From: JAFDVL01 sp031409955
GTDB lineage: Bacteria > Acidobacteriota > Blastocatellia > RBC074
DNA length: 64,000 nt
Assembly: GCA_031409955.1 (NCBI GenBank)
Contig: JANNYF010000346.1
Span: forward strand, 1-64,000
Direction: 5' to 3'
In this document: in pieces, positions 8,360 through 16,577 of the stretch
Numbering within the stretch: position 1 is the first letter of the stretch
Layout of the letters: each line of letters starts with the position of its first letter
Notes under the pieces: model-generated
The model's input: only the letters and a program-made list of their open reading frames with translations
Databases searched by the model: none
What the model was told of the DNA's origin: nothing
Translations under genes and position numbers: made by a program

Positions 8360-8440
8360 GTCTAGGGAAGTCTGGGGAAGTCTGGGAAAGTCGAGATGCT
8401 CCAGGCTTCTCCAGACTTTCCTAGACTTTCCCAGACTATC
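8358..8440. repeat. Long imperfect inverted repeat between sigma gene and kinase gene
   Basis: The left arm (about 8358-8391) is built of three near-copies of GGGAAGTCTG. The right arm (about 8406-8440) is its imperfect reverse complement, so the transcript can fold into a stem of about 30 bp directly after the sigma-factor stop codon. There is no T-tract, so it is not a classical terminator. Confidence 0.7.
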
Positions 8441-8454
8441 CCCAACTACGATTT

Positions 8455-11424
8455 ATGACTCCTGAACGCTGGCAACAAATTGACGTCCTGTTTCAAGCGG
8501 TGGTGGAACGCCCGGCGGCGGATCGTGCTGCGTTTCTGGCAGAGGCCTGTGACACCGACACTGAACTCCGGCGCGAAGTAGAATCGCTGCTTTCTCACGA
8601 AGCCACTGAAACCATTGCGCATGATGCGTTTGATTTTGCCATCAAAAGCGCGGCGCGTTCGATGGTGGCGAGCGAAACGAATGATCCCTTAATTGGGCAA
8701 ATCATTGGTGCCTATCGCATCGTGCGGTTGATCAAACGGGGCGGCATGGGCGCAGTATATTTGGCGGAACGCGCCGATGCGCAGTTTCAGCAACAGGTCG
8801 CCATCAAAATCATCAAGCGCGGCATGGAAACCGACTTTATCCGTGAACGCTTTCTGCAAGAGCGTCAAATCCTTGCCGGTCTCGATCATCCGAACATCGC
8901 GCATTTGCTGGACGGCGGCACGACCACCGACGGCTTGCCGTATTTCGTGTTGGAGTATGTCACCGGCACGGCGCTCACGGAGTATTGCGCCACGCACAAG
9001 CTTTCCATCGCCGAGCGGCTGAAACTCTTCCGGCAAATCTGCGCCGCTGTGCAGCACGCGCATCAAAAGCTGATCGTGCATCGAGACCTCAAGCCGAGCA
9101 ACATTCTGGTGAATGAAACAGGTGTCCCGAAACTCCTGGATTTCGGCATTGCCAAATTGCTGGCATCGGATACGAACTCGGCTTTGACCGTAACCGAACA
9201 GCGTATGTTGACGCCCGATTATGCCAGCCCCGAACAAGTGCGCGGACAAGCCATCACGACGGCGACTGATGTGTATTCGCTCGGCGTGGTGCTGTACGAA
9301 TTGCTGACGGGACGGCGTCCGCACCAATTCAAAACCATGTCGCTCGCAGAAATCGAACGGGCGATTTGTGAGCAGGAACCGGAACTACCCAGCAAGAGTC
9401 GAGAGTCGGCAGGCGGCAGTCAGAAGATCACCGGCGGAGACCGAGGGGCAGCAGACGAAAGTCGGAAGACCAAGGTCGAAGGACAAGAAACTGAGATTGA
9501 GAGTCGGAAGACCAAACGATTGTTCGCTTTTCTACCGACTACCAACTTCCGATTTCCGACTTCCGCTCTGCGCGGTGATTTGGACAACATCATTTTGATG
9601 GCGCTGCGCAAGGAGCCAGAGCGCCGCTATCAATCGGTCGAACAGTTTTCAGAAGACCTTCGCCGTCACCTCGAAGGCTTGCCGGTGCTCGCGCGCTCCG
9701 GCACGTTTGCGTACCGCACAGGCAAATTCATCCGCCGTAATAAACTGAGTCTCGCCGCGCTCGCGCTGGTATTTCTGACCTTGTTGGGAAGTGTGATTTT
9801 TACGACCCGTGCGGCTCGTCGCGCCGAGCGTCGCTTTACGCAAGTCCGCAAACTCTCGAATACCTTTCTCTTTGAGTTCGACAACAAAATCGCCAAATTG
9901 GCCGGGGCGACCGAAGCGCGTGAAATGGTGGTCAAAACCGCGCTGGAATATCTGGACAGTTTGGCGCAAGAGGCCAGCGGTGATGCTGACTTGCAATTGG
10001 AGTTGGCACAGGCTTATCTGAAAGTCGCCAAAGTGCAGGGCGATACGCGACAAGGGAATCTGGGGCAAACCGATGCAGCGCTGACCAGCTATCGCAAGGC
10101 GATCACCTTAGCGGAAGCCATCGTGCCGCGAGATCGCAGCACCAAAGCCTTGGAGTGTTTGAGTCAGGCATACCTGGAATTAGGCGATACACAGGTGTCG
10201 AACGGTGACGTGATAAACGGGATTGCCACCCTGAAGCAAGGTGTGCCAATCGCCGAACAACTCTACCGTCGCGGTGGTACTGAAAATTCATACATGATGC
10301 CAGTCATCTGGGCTTATGAATATTTAGGCGATGCACAACTGGGCACAGGCGAGGTTGCGGCGGCGATTACCAGCTACCAACGTGCTTTGCAAGTGGGCGA
10401 AGAACGAGTACAAAAATTTCCCGAAGATGCCGCGCAAAATGGACTAGCGCTGGAGTATGAGCGGATCGGCGATGCGCTTGCCAAACAGGGAAATCTGGGG
10501 GGCACAATGGATTACTATCGCCGCGCCTTGCCGATTAGAGAAGACCTGGTCAAGCGCCACCCCAATCATGCAATGGTGCGCCGCAATCTGACGACGGCGT
10601 ATAACTGGATGGGGAATCATTTGGGACATCCTGAAATGATCAATCTGGGGGAATCCGCCACCGCCCTGGAGTATTTTCGCAAAGCCATCACCATCACCGA
10701 AGAACTGGCGGCTGCCGATCCAAAGGACGCTCAGGCGCAGCAAGACCTCGCGTTGGGATATTCTCGACTCGGCTTGTTACTGGCCAGTTCTGACCCCGCA
10801 CAAGCCATTCGCTTACAACGTCAAGCGCTCGCCATTTCGCAAGCCGTTTTGCAAACGAAGCCGGACGATTATCGGTTTCTGCGCCGTCATATCCAATCGC
10901 TCCACCGCATTGCTGCCCCGTTGCAAGCGCTGGGCGACCGCGCCGGGGCGCTTCGTCACTTACAACAGGCACTTGAGGCTGTGCAAACGCTGACTGCCGC
11001 AGGCAAAGCCACCGCAGAGATTCAGACAGAAGCCCAACGCATTAACCTGGCGTTAGCCGATTTGTATTTGGCCATGCGCAATTACAATCAGGCCAACTTT
11101 CATTACCTGCAAGTGCAAGCACTCGTAGAGAAAGAACCAGCCGCCAATGATTTGTCCAAGCTCTGGTCTCACGCCGAGGCAACCGCCGGATGGGCGCGCT
11201 ATTACGCCGCGCTCGGCGAAGATAAAAATACGCCCGTCACCGCACGGCTGGCGGCTTGGCGCGAAGCGCGCGTCTGGCGGCAGAAAACGCTGGATATTTG
11301 GCAACAATGGAATCAGCAATCAACCCCCAACCCTTTTGGTGCTACGCATCAGGAACAGGCTGCTCGTGCTTTAGCGCAATGTGATACCGCACTCAGTCAA
11401 TTGAGTTCTTCCGCCCAGCAATAA
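8455..11424 (+). CDS. Serine/threonine protein kinase with transmembrane helix and TPR domain
   Basis: A 989-residue kinase. A short N-terminal segment typical of the acidobacterial family (MTPERWQQIDVLFQAVVER) precedes the kinase domain (about 83-405). The domain has the glycine loop IKRGGMGAVYLAE, VAIKII, HRDLKPSN (D211), DFG at 229-231 and the activation end YASPEQ. A membrane helix lies near 433-454 (SLAALALVFLTLLGSVIF), followed by about 500 residues of TPR-like repeats. Residues about 314-372 are a low-complexity insert that belongs to an inverted-repeat element (9395-9575). The insert lies between LPSKSRES and ALRGDLDNIILMALRKEPE, a variable linker of the family. The kinase is probably cytoplasmic with an outward TPR sensor. 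Confidence 0.92.
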   Translation: MTPERWQQIDVLFQAVVERPAADRAAFLAEACDTDTELRREVESLLSHEATETIAHDAFDFAIKSAARSMVASETNDPLIGQIIGAYRIVRLIKRGGMGAVYLAERADAQFQQQVAIKIIKRGMETDFIRERFLQERQILAGLDHPNIAHLLDGGTTTDGLPYFVLEYVTGTALTEYCATHKLSIAERLKLFRQICAAVQHAHQKLIVHRDLKPSNILVNETGVPKLLDFGIAKLLASDTNSALTVTEQRMLTPDYASPEQVRGQAITTATDVYSLGVVLYELLTGRRPHQFKTMSLAEIERAICEQEPELPSKSRESAGGSQKITGGDRGAADESRKTKVEGQETEIESRKTKRLFAFLPTTNFRFPTSALRGDLDNIILMALRKEPERRYQSVEQFSEDLRRHLEGLPVLARSGTFAYRTGKFIRRNKLSLAALALVFLTLLGSVIFTTRAARRAERRFTQVRKLSNTFLFEFDNKIAKLAGATEAREMVVKTALEYLDSLAQEASGDADLQLELAQAYLKVAKVQGDTRQGNLGQTDAALTSYRKAITLAEAIVPRDRSTKALECLSQAYLELGDTQVSNGDVINGIATLKQGVPIAEQLYRRGGTENSYMMPVIWAYEYLGDAQLGTGEVAAAITSYQRALQVGEERVQKFPEDAAQNGLALEYERIGDALAKQGNLGGTMDYYRRALPIREDLVKRHPNHAMVRRNLTTAYNWMGNHLGHPEMINLGESATALEYFRKAITITEELAAADPKDAQAQQDLALGYSRLGLLLASSDPAQAIRLQRQALAISQAVLQTKPDDYRFLRRHIQSLHRIAAPLQALGDRAGALRHLQQALEAVQTLTAAGKATAEIQTEAQRINLALADLYLAMRNYNQANFHYLQVQALVEKEPAANDLSKLWSHAEATAGWARYYAALGEDKNTPVTARLAAWREARVWRQKTLDIWQQWNQQSTPNPFGATHQEQAARALAQCDTALSQLSSSAQQ
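9395..9575. repeat. Inverted-repeat element embedded in the kinase reading frame
   Basis: The sequence is made of repeated AGTCGGAAG-type units. GAGAGTCGGAAGACC and related units on the left (9395-9520) are partly mirrored by GACTACCAACTTCCG and CCGACTTCCGCTCT on the right (9535-9575). It resembles the intergenic hairpins of this window but stays in frame and is translated as a Ser/Arg/Lys/Glu-rich linker. Confidence 0.6.
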
Positions 11425-11470
11425 CCTCCACAAAAAAATAGGACGACGCAGCGGTTCGACAAACTGATGG

Positions 11471-12019
11471 TCATTGAAAATGAACTCCGGCCATCGGGAT
11501 GATGCGGCTTTCGACCCAGCGGGTCGCCTGCGTGTAGGCAGGTCGTTCACGGCCTGTGGAGGAAGCCGCAGCAGGCACGTCCCAGCGGACGGTTGAGACG
11601 GCAGGCTGTCCCTGCAATCGTCCCGCTGGGACGCGTCTGTTGCCCGGGCGTCGCAAACAGGCCGTGAACGACCTGCCTACATTCAACACGCGTTGTTGTG
11701 CGGTTTGTTTTTTCACCCAGCCGCGCTCTGCCGCCATGCACCAACTCGTCAAGCCAAAGCCCGTTGCCGCAATGTTCGCGGTGTTGCGATGCCCTTCGTC
11801 GTGAATCGCAGCATCGGTGCGCGCCCGATCCAGCACGAGTCCTGTCTGGGGATTAGTTTGCTCCTGAAAGTAGCGAAACGAACGGCGTTCTACGTCTTCC
11901 AGAAAGGCGTGGTCTGGTGCCGAAAGAGATTTTGTCTGTGCTTTGGCAACGAGAGTTATGCTCAGCAGCCAAACACTGACGGCCAGCAAGGCGAGAATGA
12001 TCTTTTGTTGGCGTTTCAT
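11471..12019 (-). pseudogene. Glucoamylase-like (DUF3131/Glycoamylase family) gene, truncated
   Basis: The N-terminal third of a secreted glucoamylase-family protein. A signal peptide (residues about 5-27, ending VAKAQ) is followed by FLEDVERRSFRYFQEQTNP, GLVLDRARTDAAIHDEGH and ATGFGLTSWCMAAERGWV, which are conserved at the start of this family. After about residue 113 the sequence becomes the palindromic element at 11534-11680 and never returns to the family. Full-length members have about 450 residues, so only the exported N-terminal stub remains. It may still be translated as a 182-residue peptide, but catalytic activity is not expected. Confidence 0.7.
11534..11680. repeat. Palindromic element with perfect 24-bp inverted ends
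   Basis: GTAGGCAGGTCGTTCACGGC (plus CTGT) at 11534-11557 is perfectly complementary to 11657-11680. Between them lie smaller palindromes such as CGTCCCGCTGGGACG (about 11619-11633). It interrupts the glucoamylase-like pseudogene. Confidence 0.75.
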
Positions 12020-12130
12020 TTGACGATATATTCAGACAACCCCGAAATCTTTGAAGTCACGCTGAGCCTTTGCGAAAGAGTCTTAGTGGCTGAGTCAAGG
12101 TGGTGCTGGCGCAATCCCTTACTTTTTTAC

Positions 12131-14212
12131 TCAACGTTTGGTGATTTCAATGCGTTTGATGACATCGCCGCGCGTCAACTTATCCACCGCCTCCAGCCCC
12201 GCAATGACTTGCCCGAAGATCGTGTAGCCGCCGTCCAGATGCGGTTGCGGGGCGTGACAAAAGAAGAACTGGCTGCCGCCCGTATCCTTACCCGAAAGCG
12301 CCATGCCCATTGTGCCGCGCCGATACGGTCGCGTATTGATTTCGCAGCGAATTTGATAGCCAGGGCCGCCGCCGCCATCGCCGCGCGGGTCGCCACCTTG
12401 TGCGACAAAGTTCGGCACGATGCGGTGAAAGAGGATGCCATCGAAGTATTTCTGCTTCGCCAGTTCAATGAAATTGTCCACTGTCATCGGCGCGTCTTTG
12501 GCAAACATTTCGACTTTGATGACGCCTTTTGAAGTGTGCAGCGCAACTATTACTTTTTTCTCCATCAGCCGACGCACGCGCGTGTAGTAGGCCGAATCGT
12601 GCGGAAGCGCCGCCGCTTCCGCCGGAACCACTTCGCCCCCTTGGCGCAGCAATTCAGTCGCTCGTCGTCGCACACGTTGGTCGGGGTCGGCGAGCAAAGC
12701 CTTGAGCAAGCTCACCGCGCGCGGCGTTTTGTATTTGCCAATGGCATTCAGAAAAGCGAGTCGCGCATCGCTCTGCGCATCGGATTTGGCCTGTTCCAAA
12801 GCACCAGCCAGCGCGTTGAAATTTTCCTCGTTGAGATCGGTGAGCGCATTGGCCGCTGCTGCTCGCACCGTGATTTCTTTGCTGGTGAGTTGACCTCGTG
12901 CCAACGCCTGCAACCCCTCGAACTTGATCCGAGCGAGCGCACGCAGCAGCGTTGGGATCACGCGCGCCTCTGCTTGGCCTTGCTCCGCTTGTTCCCACAT
13001 TTTCAGCAACGCGGCTTTCGCCCGTTCCGAATTCAGCTCGCCCAGCGCTTGCGCAAGCGTGGCGGCACTGCGCCAATCACGCGGTGTGAGAGCATTGGCA
13101 TCAAGTCCGACCCAGAATACTTTGTCGCCAAATTTGATCAACTCGGTTTCGATTTCTGTGTACGCGCCTGCGCCGGTTGCCGCGCGGAGTTGATGCAAAA
13201 ACGGCACGATGCTTTCGTCCTTGAAGGTGCCGAGCGCGGTTGCCAGTTCCAGCAGCAAATTGATTTGCGGCGGACGCGCGTTGCCGTTGGCTCTGGCCTG
13301 CTGATATTGCTTGCGCAGCGTTTCGCCGAGTGTTAGCAACGGCGTGACTGCACGACGATCCGCGAGCGAAGCCAAGCCGCGAATCGCGCTGACCTGCACT
13401 TGCTCGCTCGGATCGTTGAGCAATTTGGTGAGCGGCTCGAACGCGCTGGCATCTTTGCTCAGTCCCAGCGCCCGCGCACTGTTGGCACGAACATTGATCG
13501 CACGATCCGCGAGCGTTTCGAGCAGCGCAGGCACGGCTGAATTGATCGGATGACGCAGCCGAAACAGCGCATTGCCCGCTTCGGCGCGAATGTCGGCATC
13601 ACGCGATTTCAATTGGCTCGTCAATGGCGCGACGCTGGCAGGCAGTCGAACGCGCATCAACGCTGTGATCGTGAGCGACGCGAGCAACTTATTGCCCAGC
13701 GATAACACCGCGTTCGGAGCAGGCATCTGCGCGATTAACGCCTGATTGATTTTCTCCACGAACTCTTTGCCGAGTGCATCTGCATTGGCTTGAATGCTGG
13801 CAATTTTGCCTAATGCTTCGGCGGCGCGGGCGCGTACTTCAACCGCTTCTGGCTTTTGCTCCAACACTTTTAGCAACGCCTGCGCAGCTTTCGCATCTTC
13901 CATTTCGCCCAGCGCAAAAACGGTGATGAGCCGCAGCCTGTTGGTCGTTGTTGCCTCCAATGCCTTGAGTAACGCATCTGTCCCGTGTTTGTCGCCGATG
14001 CGACCAATTGCCAATGCCGCGCGGTAACGCACTTCTGGCAGCTTGTGCTGCAACAACGCTTCCACTTCGCCAGCGCCCAAACTGCGCGCATCTTCCAATT
14101 GGATTATGCGGGTGTAGGTATCCGGTGTTGGCGGTTTGCCGCCCGCGAAAATTATCTCGGCGGTGAGCAGCCAGCCGCAGATCAAGATCAGCTTCACTCT
14201 TTTCGTTCGCAT
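12131..14212 (-). CDS. HEAT-repeat protein fused to cyclophilin peptidyl-prolyl isomerase
   Basis: An exported protein of 693 residues. A signal peptide (about 5-24) is followed by about 500 residues of HEAT-like helical repeats (for example VRYRAALAIGRIGDKHGTDAL and VRANSARALGLSKDASAFEPL, split here). The C-terminus, about 535-690, is a complete cyclophilin domain: KGVIKVEMFAKDAPMTV, FDGILFHRIVPNFVAQGGDP, GSQFFFCHAPQPHLDGGYTI. The catalytic-site FHRI and QGGDP motifs are intact, so isomerase activity is likely, probably in the periplasm. Its ATG directly follows the permease stop codon, and the permease's last codons carry its AGGAGG, so the two are translationally coupled. Confidence 0.9.
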   Translation of the reverse strand: MRTKRVKLILICGWLLTAEIIFAGGKPPTPDTYTRIIQLEDARSLGAGEVEALLQHKLPEVRYRAALAIGRIGDKHGTDALLKALEATTTNRLRLITVFALGEMEDAKAAQALLKVLEQKPEAVEVRARAAEALGKIASIQANADALGKEFVEKINQALIAQMPAPNAVLSLGNKLLASLTITALMRVRLPASVAPLTSQLKSRDADIRAEAGNALFRLRHPINSAVPALLETLADRAINVRANSARALGLSKDASAFEPLTKLLNDPSEQVQVSAIRGLASLADRRAVTPLLTLGETLRKQYQQARANGNARPPQINLLLELATALGTFKDESIVPFLHQLRAATGAGAYTEIETELIKFGDKVFWVGLDANALTPRDWRSAATLAQALGELNSERAKAALLKMWEQAEQGQAEARVIPTLLRALARIKFEGLQALARGQLTSKEITVRAAAANALTDLNEENFNALAGALEQAKSDAQSDARLAFLNAIGKYKTPRAVSLLKALLADPDQRVRRRATELLRQGGEVVPAEAAALPHDSAYYTRVRRLMEKKVIVALHTSKGVIKVEMFAKDAPMTVDNFIELAKQKYFDGILFHRIVPNFVAQGGDPRGDGGGGPGYQIRCEINTRPYRRGTMGMALSGKDTGGSQFFFCHAPQPHLDGGYTIFGQVIAGLEAVDKLTRGDVIKRIEITKR

Positions 14213-15661
14213 TCAACCTCCTGTTCTCTCATCTCTTCGCTTCTTCTTTGCAATTAAAAAAATCGTCACGCCCAGCAAATTCGCGCCGCCAATTACGCCG
14301 AGGATTTTCGCGGCGAACAACCAGCGGCTCTCGACCTGAACGATAGGAAAGACCGCGAACATGACGTTCAGCAGCGTCATCAAAAAGCCCGATGCGGCGG
14401 CGATGCGCAACCACACGGGCGGGCGCGGTTCGACGCCGCGCAAGCCAACCAGCGGAAGCGCAAACATCACCAGATACGTCAGCGCATAAAACATCCCCGC
14501 GCCGCTCCACAACACTTGAAACGCCTCCTGATTGTTTGCGCCAATGAGGCTCAGCAAGCCCAGCCCCAGGATCAGCGTGCTGCCAAAGAGAATCGAATTC
14601 ACAGGTGTTTTGTATTTCGGATGCAGCCGCGTGAACCATTGCGGCAACAGTTCATCCCAGCCCGCGACCATCGGCAGCCGCGCGTTCGCCGTGAAGTTGA
14701 CGCTGGCCTGACCAATCCGCAGCCACAGCACCGCCAGAATCGCTATTGGCACAATGCGCGCGGCGAGGCCGAACGGTTTGGTGCCAATGCTCAAGACCTG
14801 TGGAATCGGGCCAATCAAATCAATTTCGTTCGTGCCGACAAAGGTCAACACCGAACTCGTGCCGAGGATGAAGATCAACGCGATGATCGGCGCGGCAATG
14901 AATACCGAACGGCTGATCGTGCGTTGCGGATCGCGGCATTCTCCGGCCAGAATCGCCACATACTCAAACCCACCCAACGCGCCAAATCCCATCTTGCTCA
15001 GAATGTTCAGACTGAACAGCGAAACCGCTGGCATCGTCATCGCAAGCGGCTGATACTCCGGCACAGTGCCGTTCACGTAGCCCAAAATCGGCAAGGCCAC
15101 CAGCGCCGCGAAGATCAGCAACATCACGATCCCACCCGCGTTATGCACCCATTTGCCTACGCCCAGCCCCAACACCGACACCAGCGTGATGCCGCCGACG
15201 GCCAGACAACTGACCAGCGTGATGAACCCCTTGTCGGTCGCCATCCAAGCCGCGCCCAGCGCGTAGGAAAGATACGTCGCCAATTGCAGCCCCATTTCCG
15301 CGCTCAGCAGAATCACGAAAAACCACAGATTCCACGCCACCAAAAAGCCTGTCGCTTCGTTGAAGCCGAGCTTCGCCCACTGATACAGCCCACCTTCGAG
15401 CGGCATCAGCCGATTGAGATACGCAACGACGACCGCAGAGGGAATGTAGAACAACAGAATCGCCAGCAACCAATACGGAATATGCGATGTGCCCAATTTC
15501 GCCGCCACGCCAACCCAGGGCAACCCGACGATAAAAAGGATTTGCGTGAGGACAAGGTCACGCAGACCGAGTTCTTTTTTGAGTTCGTGACTGTGCGCTT
15601 CAACCTGCGCTTCGGCGGTGCGCAGTGCAGCGCTCAAGTGCAGGTCATCTGGCTCGTTCAT
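14213..15661 (-). CDS. APC-superfamily amino-acid permease
   Basis: Integral membrane transporter of 482 residues with about 12 hydrophobic helices. The N-terminal RDLVLTQILFIVGLPWVGVA and the central segment GFGALGGFEYVAILAGECRD are typical of the amino-acid/polyamine/organocation superfamily, the latter resembling its glutamate/GABA-like members. The start at 15661 (MNEPDDLH) is preceded by AAAGG; the longer frame from 15724 is unlikely. It is probably the first gene of an operon with the HEAT-cyclophilin gene. The substrate is unknown. Confidence 0.88.
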   Translation of the reverse strand: MNEPDDLHLSAALRTAEAQVEAHSHELKKELGLRDLVLTQILFIVGLPWVGVAAKLGTSHIPYWLLAILLFYIPSAVVVAYLNRLMPLEGGLYQWAKLGFNEATGFLVAWNLWFFVILLSAEMGLQLATYLSYALGAAWMATDKGFITLVSCLAVGGITLVSVLGLGVGKWVHNAGGIVMLLIFAALVALPILGYVNGTVPEYQPLAMTMPAVSLFSLNILSKMGFGALGGFEYVAILAGECRDPQRTISRSVFIAAPIIALIFILGTSSVLTFVGTNEIDLIGPIPQVLSIGTKPFGLAARIVPIAILAVLWLRIGQASVNFTANARLPMVAGWDELLPQWFTRLHPKYKTPVNSILFGSTLILGLGLLSLIGANNQEAFQVLWSGAGMFYALTYLVMFALPLVGLRGVEPRPPVWLRIAAASGFLMTLLNVMFAVFPIVQVESRWLFAAKILGVIGGANLLGVTIFLIAKKKRRDERTGG

Positions 15662-15827
15662 TGGATTGCCTTTCTGTTTGCGATTAAGGTGGCTCACTCT
15701 ACTGCTGATTGATCCACTGCACAAGATAGGAGTGTTAGCTGACTCACGGCTTCGAATTATGTTTGTCCACCGCCCTTTCTGTCAGAGAGGGAGTGCATTA
15801 GAATGCTTGCACAAAGGAGTTGCTCGT

Positions 15828-16055
15828 ATGAGTTTTATTGTCGAAGCGATCTATGAATCCGGTGTCTTGAAGTTGCTTGCGCCATTGCCGCAACTCAAAG
15901 AGCAGGAACGCGTGCGCGTGACGCTGGAAACCGTCAGCCCCGCCGAAGATGCAGTTCGTTTGATTGCACAACAACGACAGAACCGCATTCAAATCGAACC
16001 GCACGCGGCACGCGAAATTGGTGACAGTCACGAATACGATCTGCTGGGGAGTTGA
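15828..16055 (+). CDS. DUF104 / AF2212-like antitoxin
   Basis: A 75-residue protein starting MSFIVEAIYESGVLKLLAPL, the signature of the AF2212-like (DUF104) antitoxin family. The C-terminal half is charged and probably wraps the toxin. The start at 15828 has AAGGAG 9 nt upstream; the longer frame from 15618 runs back through the divergent permease start. The PIN-domain toxin begins 3 nt after this stop codon, so the two genes form a VapBC-like module. Confidence 0.82.
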   Translation: MSFIVEAIYESGVLKLLAPLPQLKEQERVRVTLETVSPAEDAVRLIAQQRQNRIQIEPHAAREIGDSHEYDLLGS

Positions 16056-16058
16056 ACC

Positions 16059-16571
16059 GTGCCGCAATTACGAACCAACCTGCCTGACGGCACAAGGTGT
16101 TTTCTTGATGCTACGGTTTTTTATTACCATCTGGTCAACACCCCACCGCTGTCTGACGATTGCTCTGACTTACTAATGCGTGTCGGGGCAGGTGCGATCA
16201 GCGCAGTGACCTCCACCGTTGCACTAGCTGAAGCCGCGCACAAAGTCATGCTGGCAGAGATCGTGCGGCGGCACGGCGTGGTGCCACAGGGATTGATTGC
16301 TCGCCTCAAAAAGCATCCTGAATTGCTAGATCATCTCACCGAACACCAACAAGTCGTCGCGTTGGCTAGAGCTTTGCAAATTACGATTGAACCCATTACG
16401 GCTGCCTTGCTCCAGCGTGGCGCAGAACTATCGCCTCAACAACGTCTGCTTACCAACGATGCGCTGACGTTGGCGGTGATGGAAAAGCTGGGGGTCAGCC
16501 ATCTAGCCACGAATGATGATGACTTCGATTCCATTGCTGGACTTACCGTTTGCAAGCCCGCCAGAACATAG
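16059..16571 (+). CDS. PIN-domain toxin ribonuclease (VapC-like)
   Basis: A 170-residue PIN-domain protein with the acidic residues of the nuclease site: D18 in FLDATVFYYHL, E near 54 (ALAEAAH), D near 137 (LLTNDALTLAVM) and D near 154-156 (LATNDDDF). Members cut RNA with Mg2+ or Mn2+ and are neutralised by the adjacent antitoxin. It starts with GTG at 16059, 3 nt after the antitoxin. No lesion is visible, so the pair looks functional. Confidence 0.87.
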   Translation: MPQLRTNLPDGTRCFLDATVFYYHLVNTPPLSDDCSDLLMRVGAGAISAVTSTVALAEAAHKVMLAEIVRRHGVVPQGLIARLKKHPELLDHLTEHQQVVALARALQITIEPITAALLQRGAELSPQQRLLTNDALTLAVMEKLGVSHLATNDDDFDSIAGLTVCKPART

Positions 16572-16577
16572 CTATGG

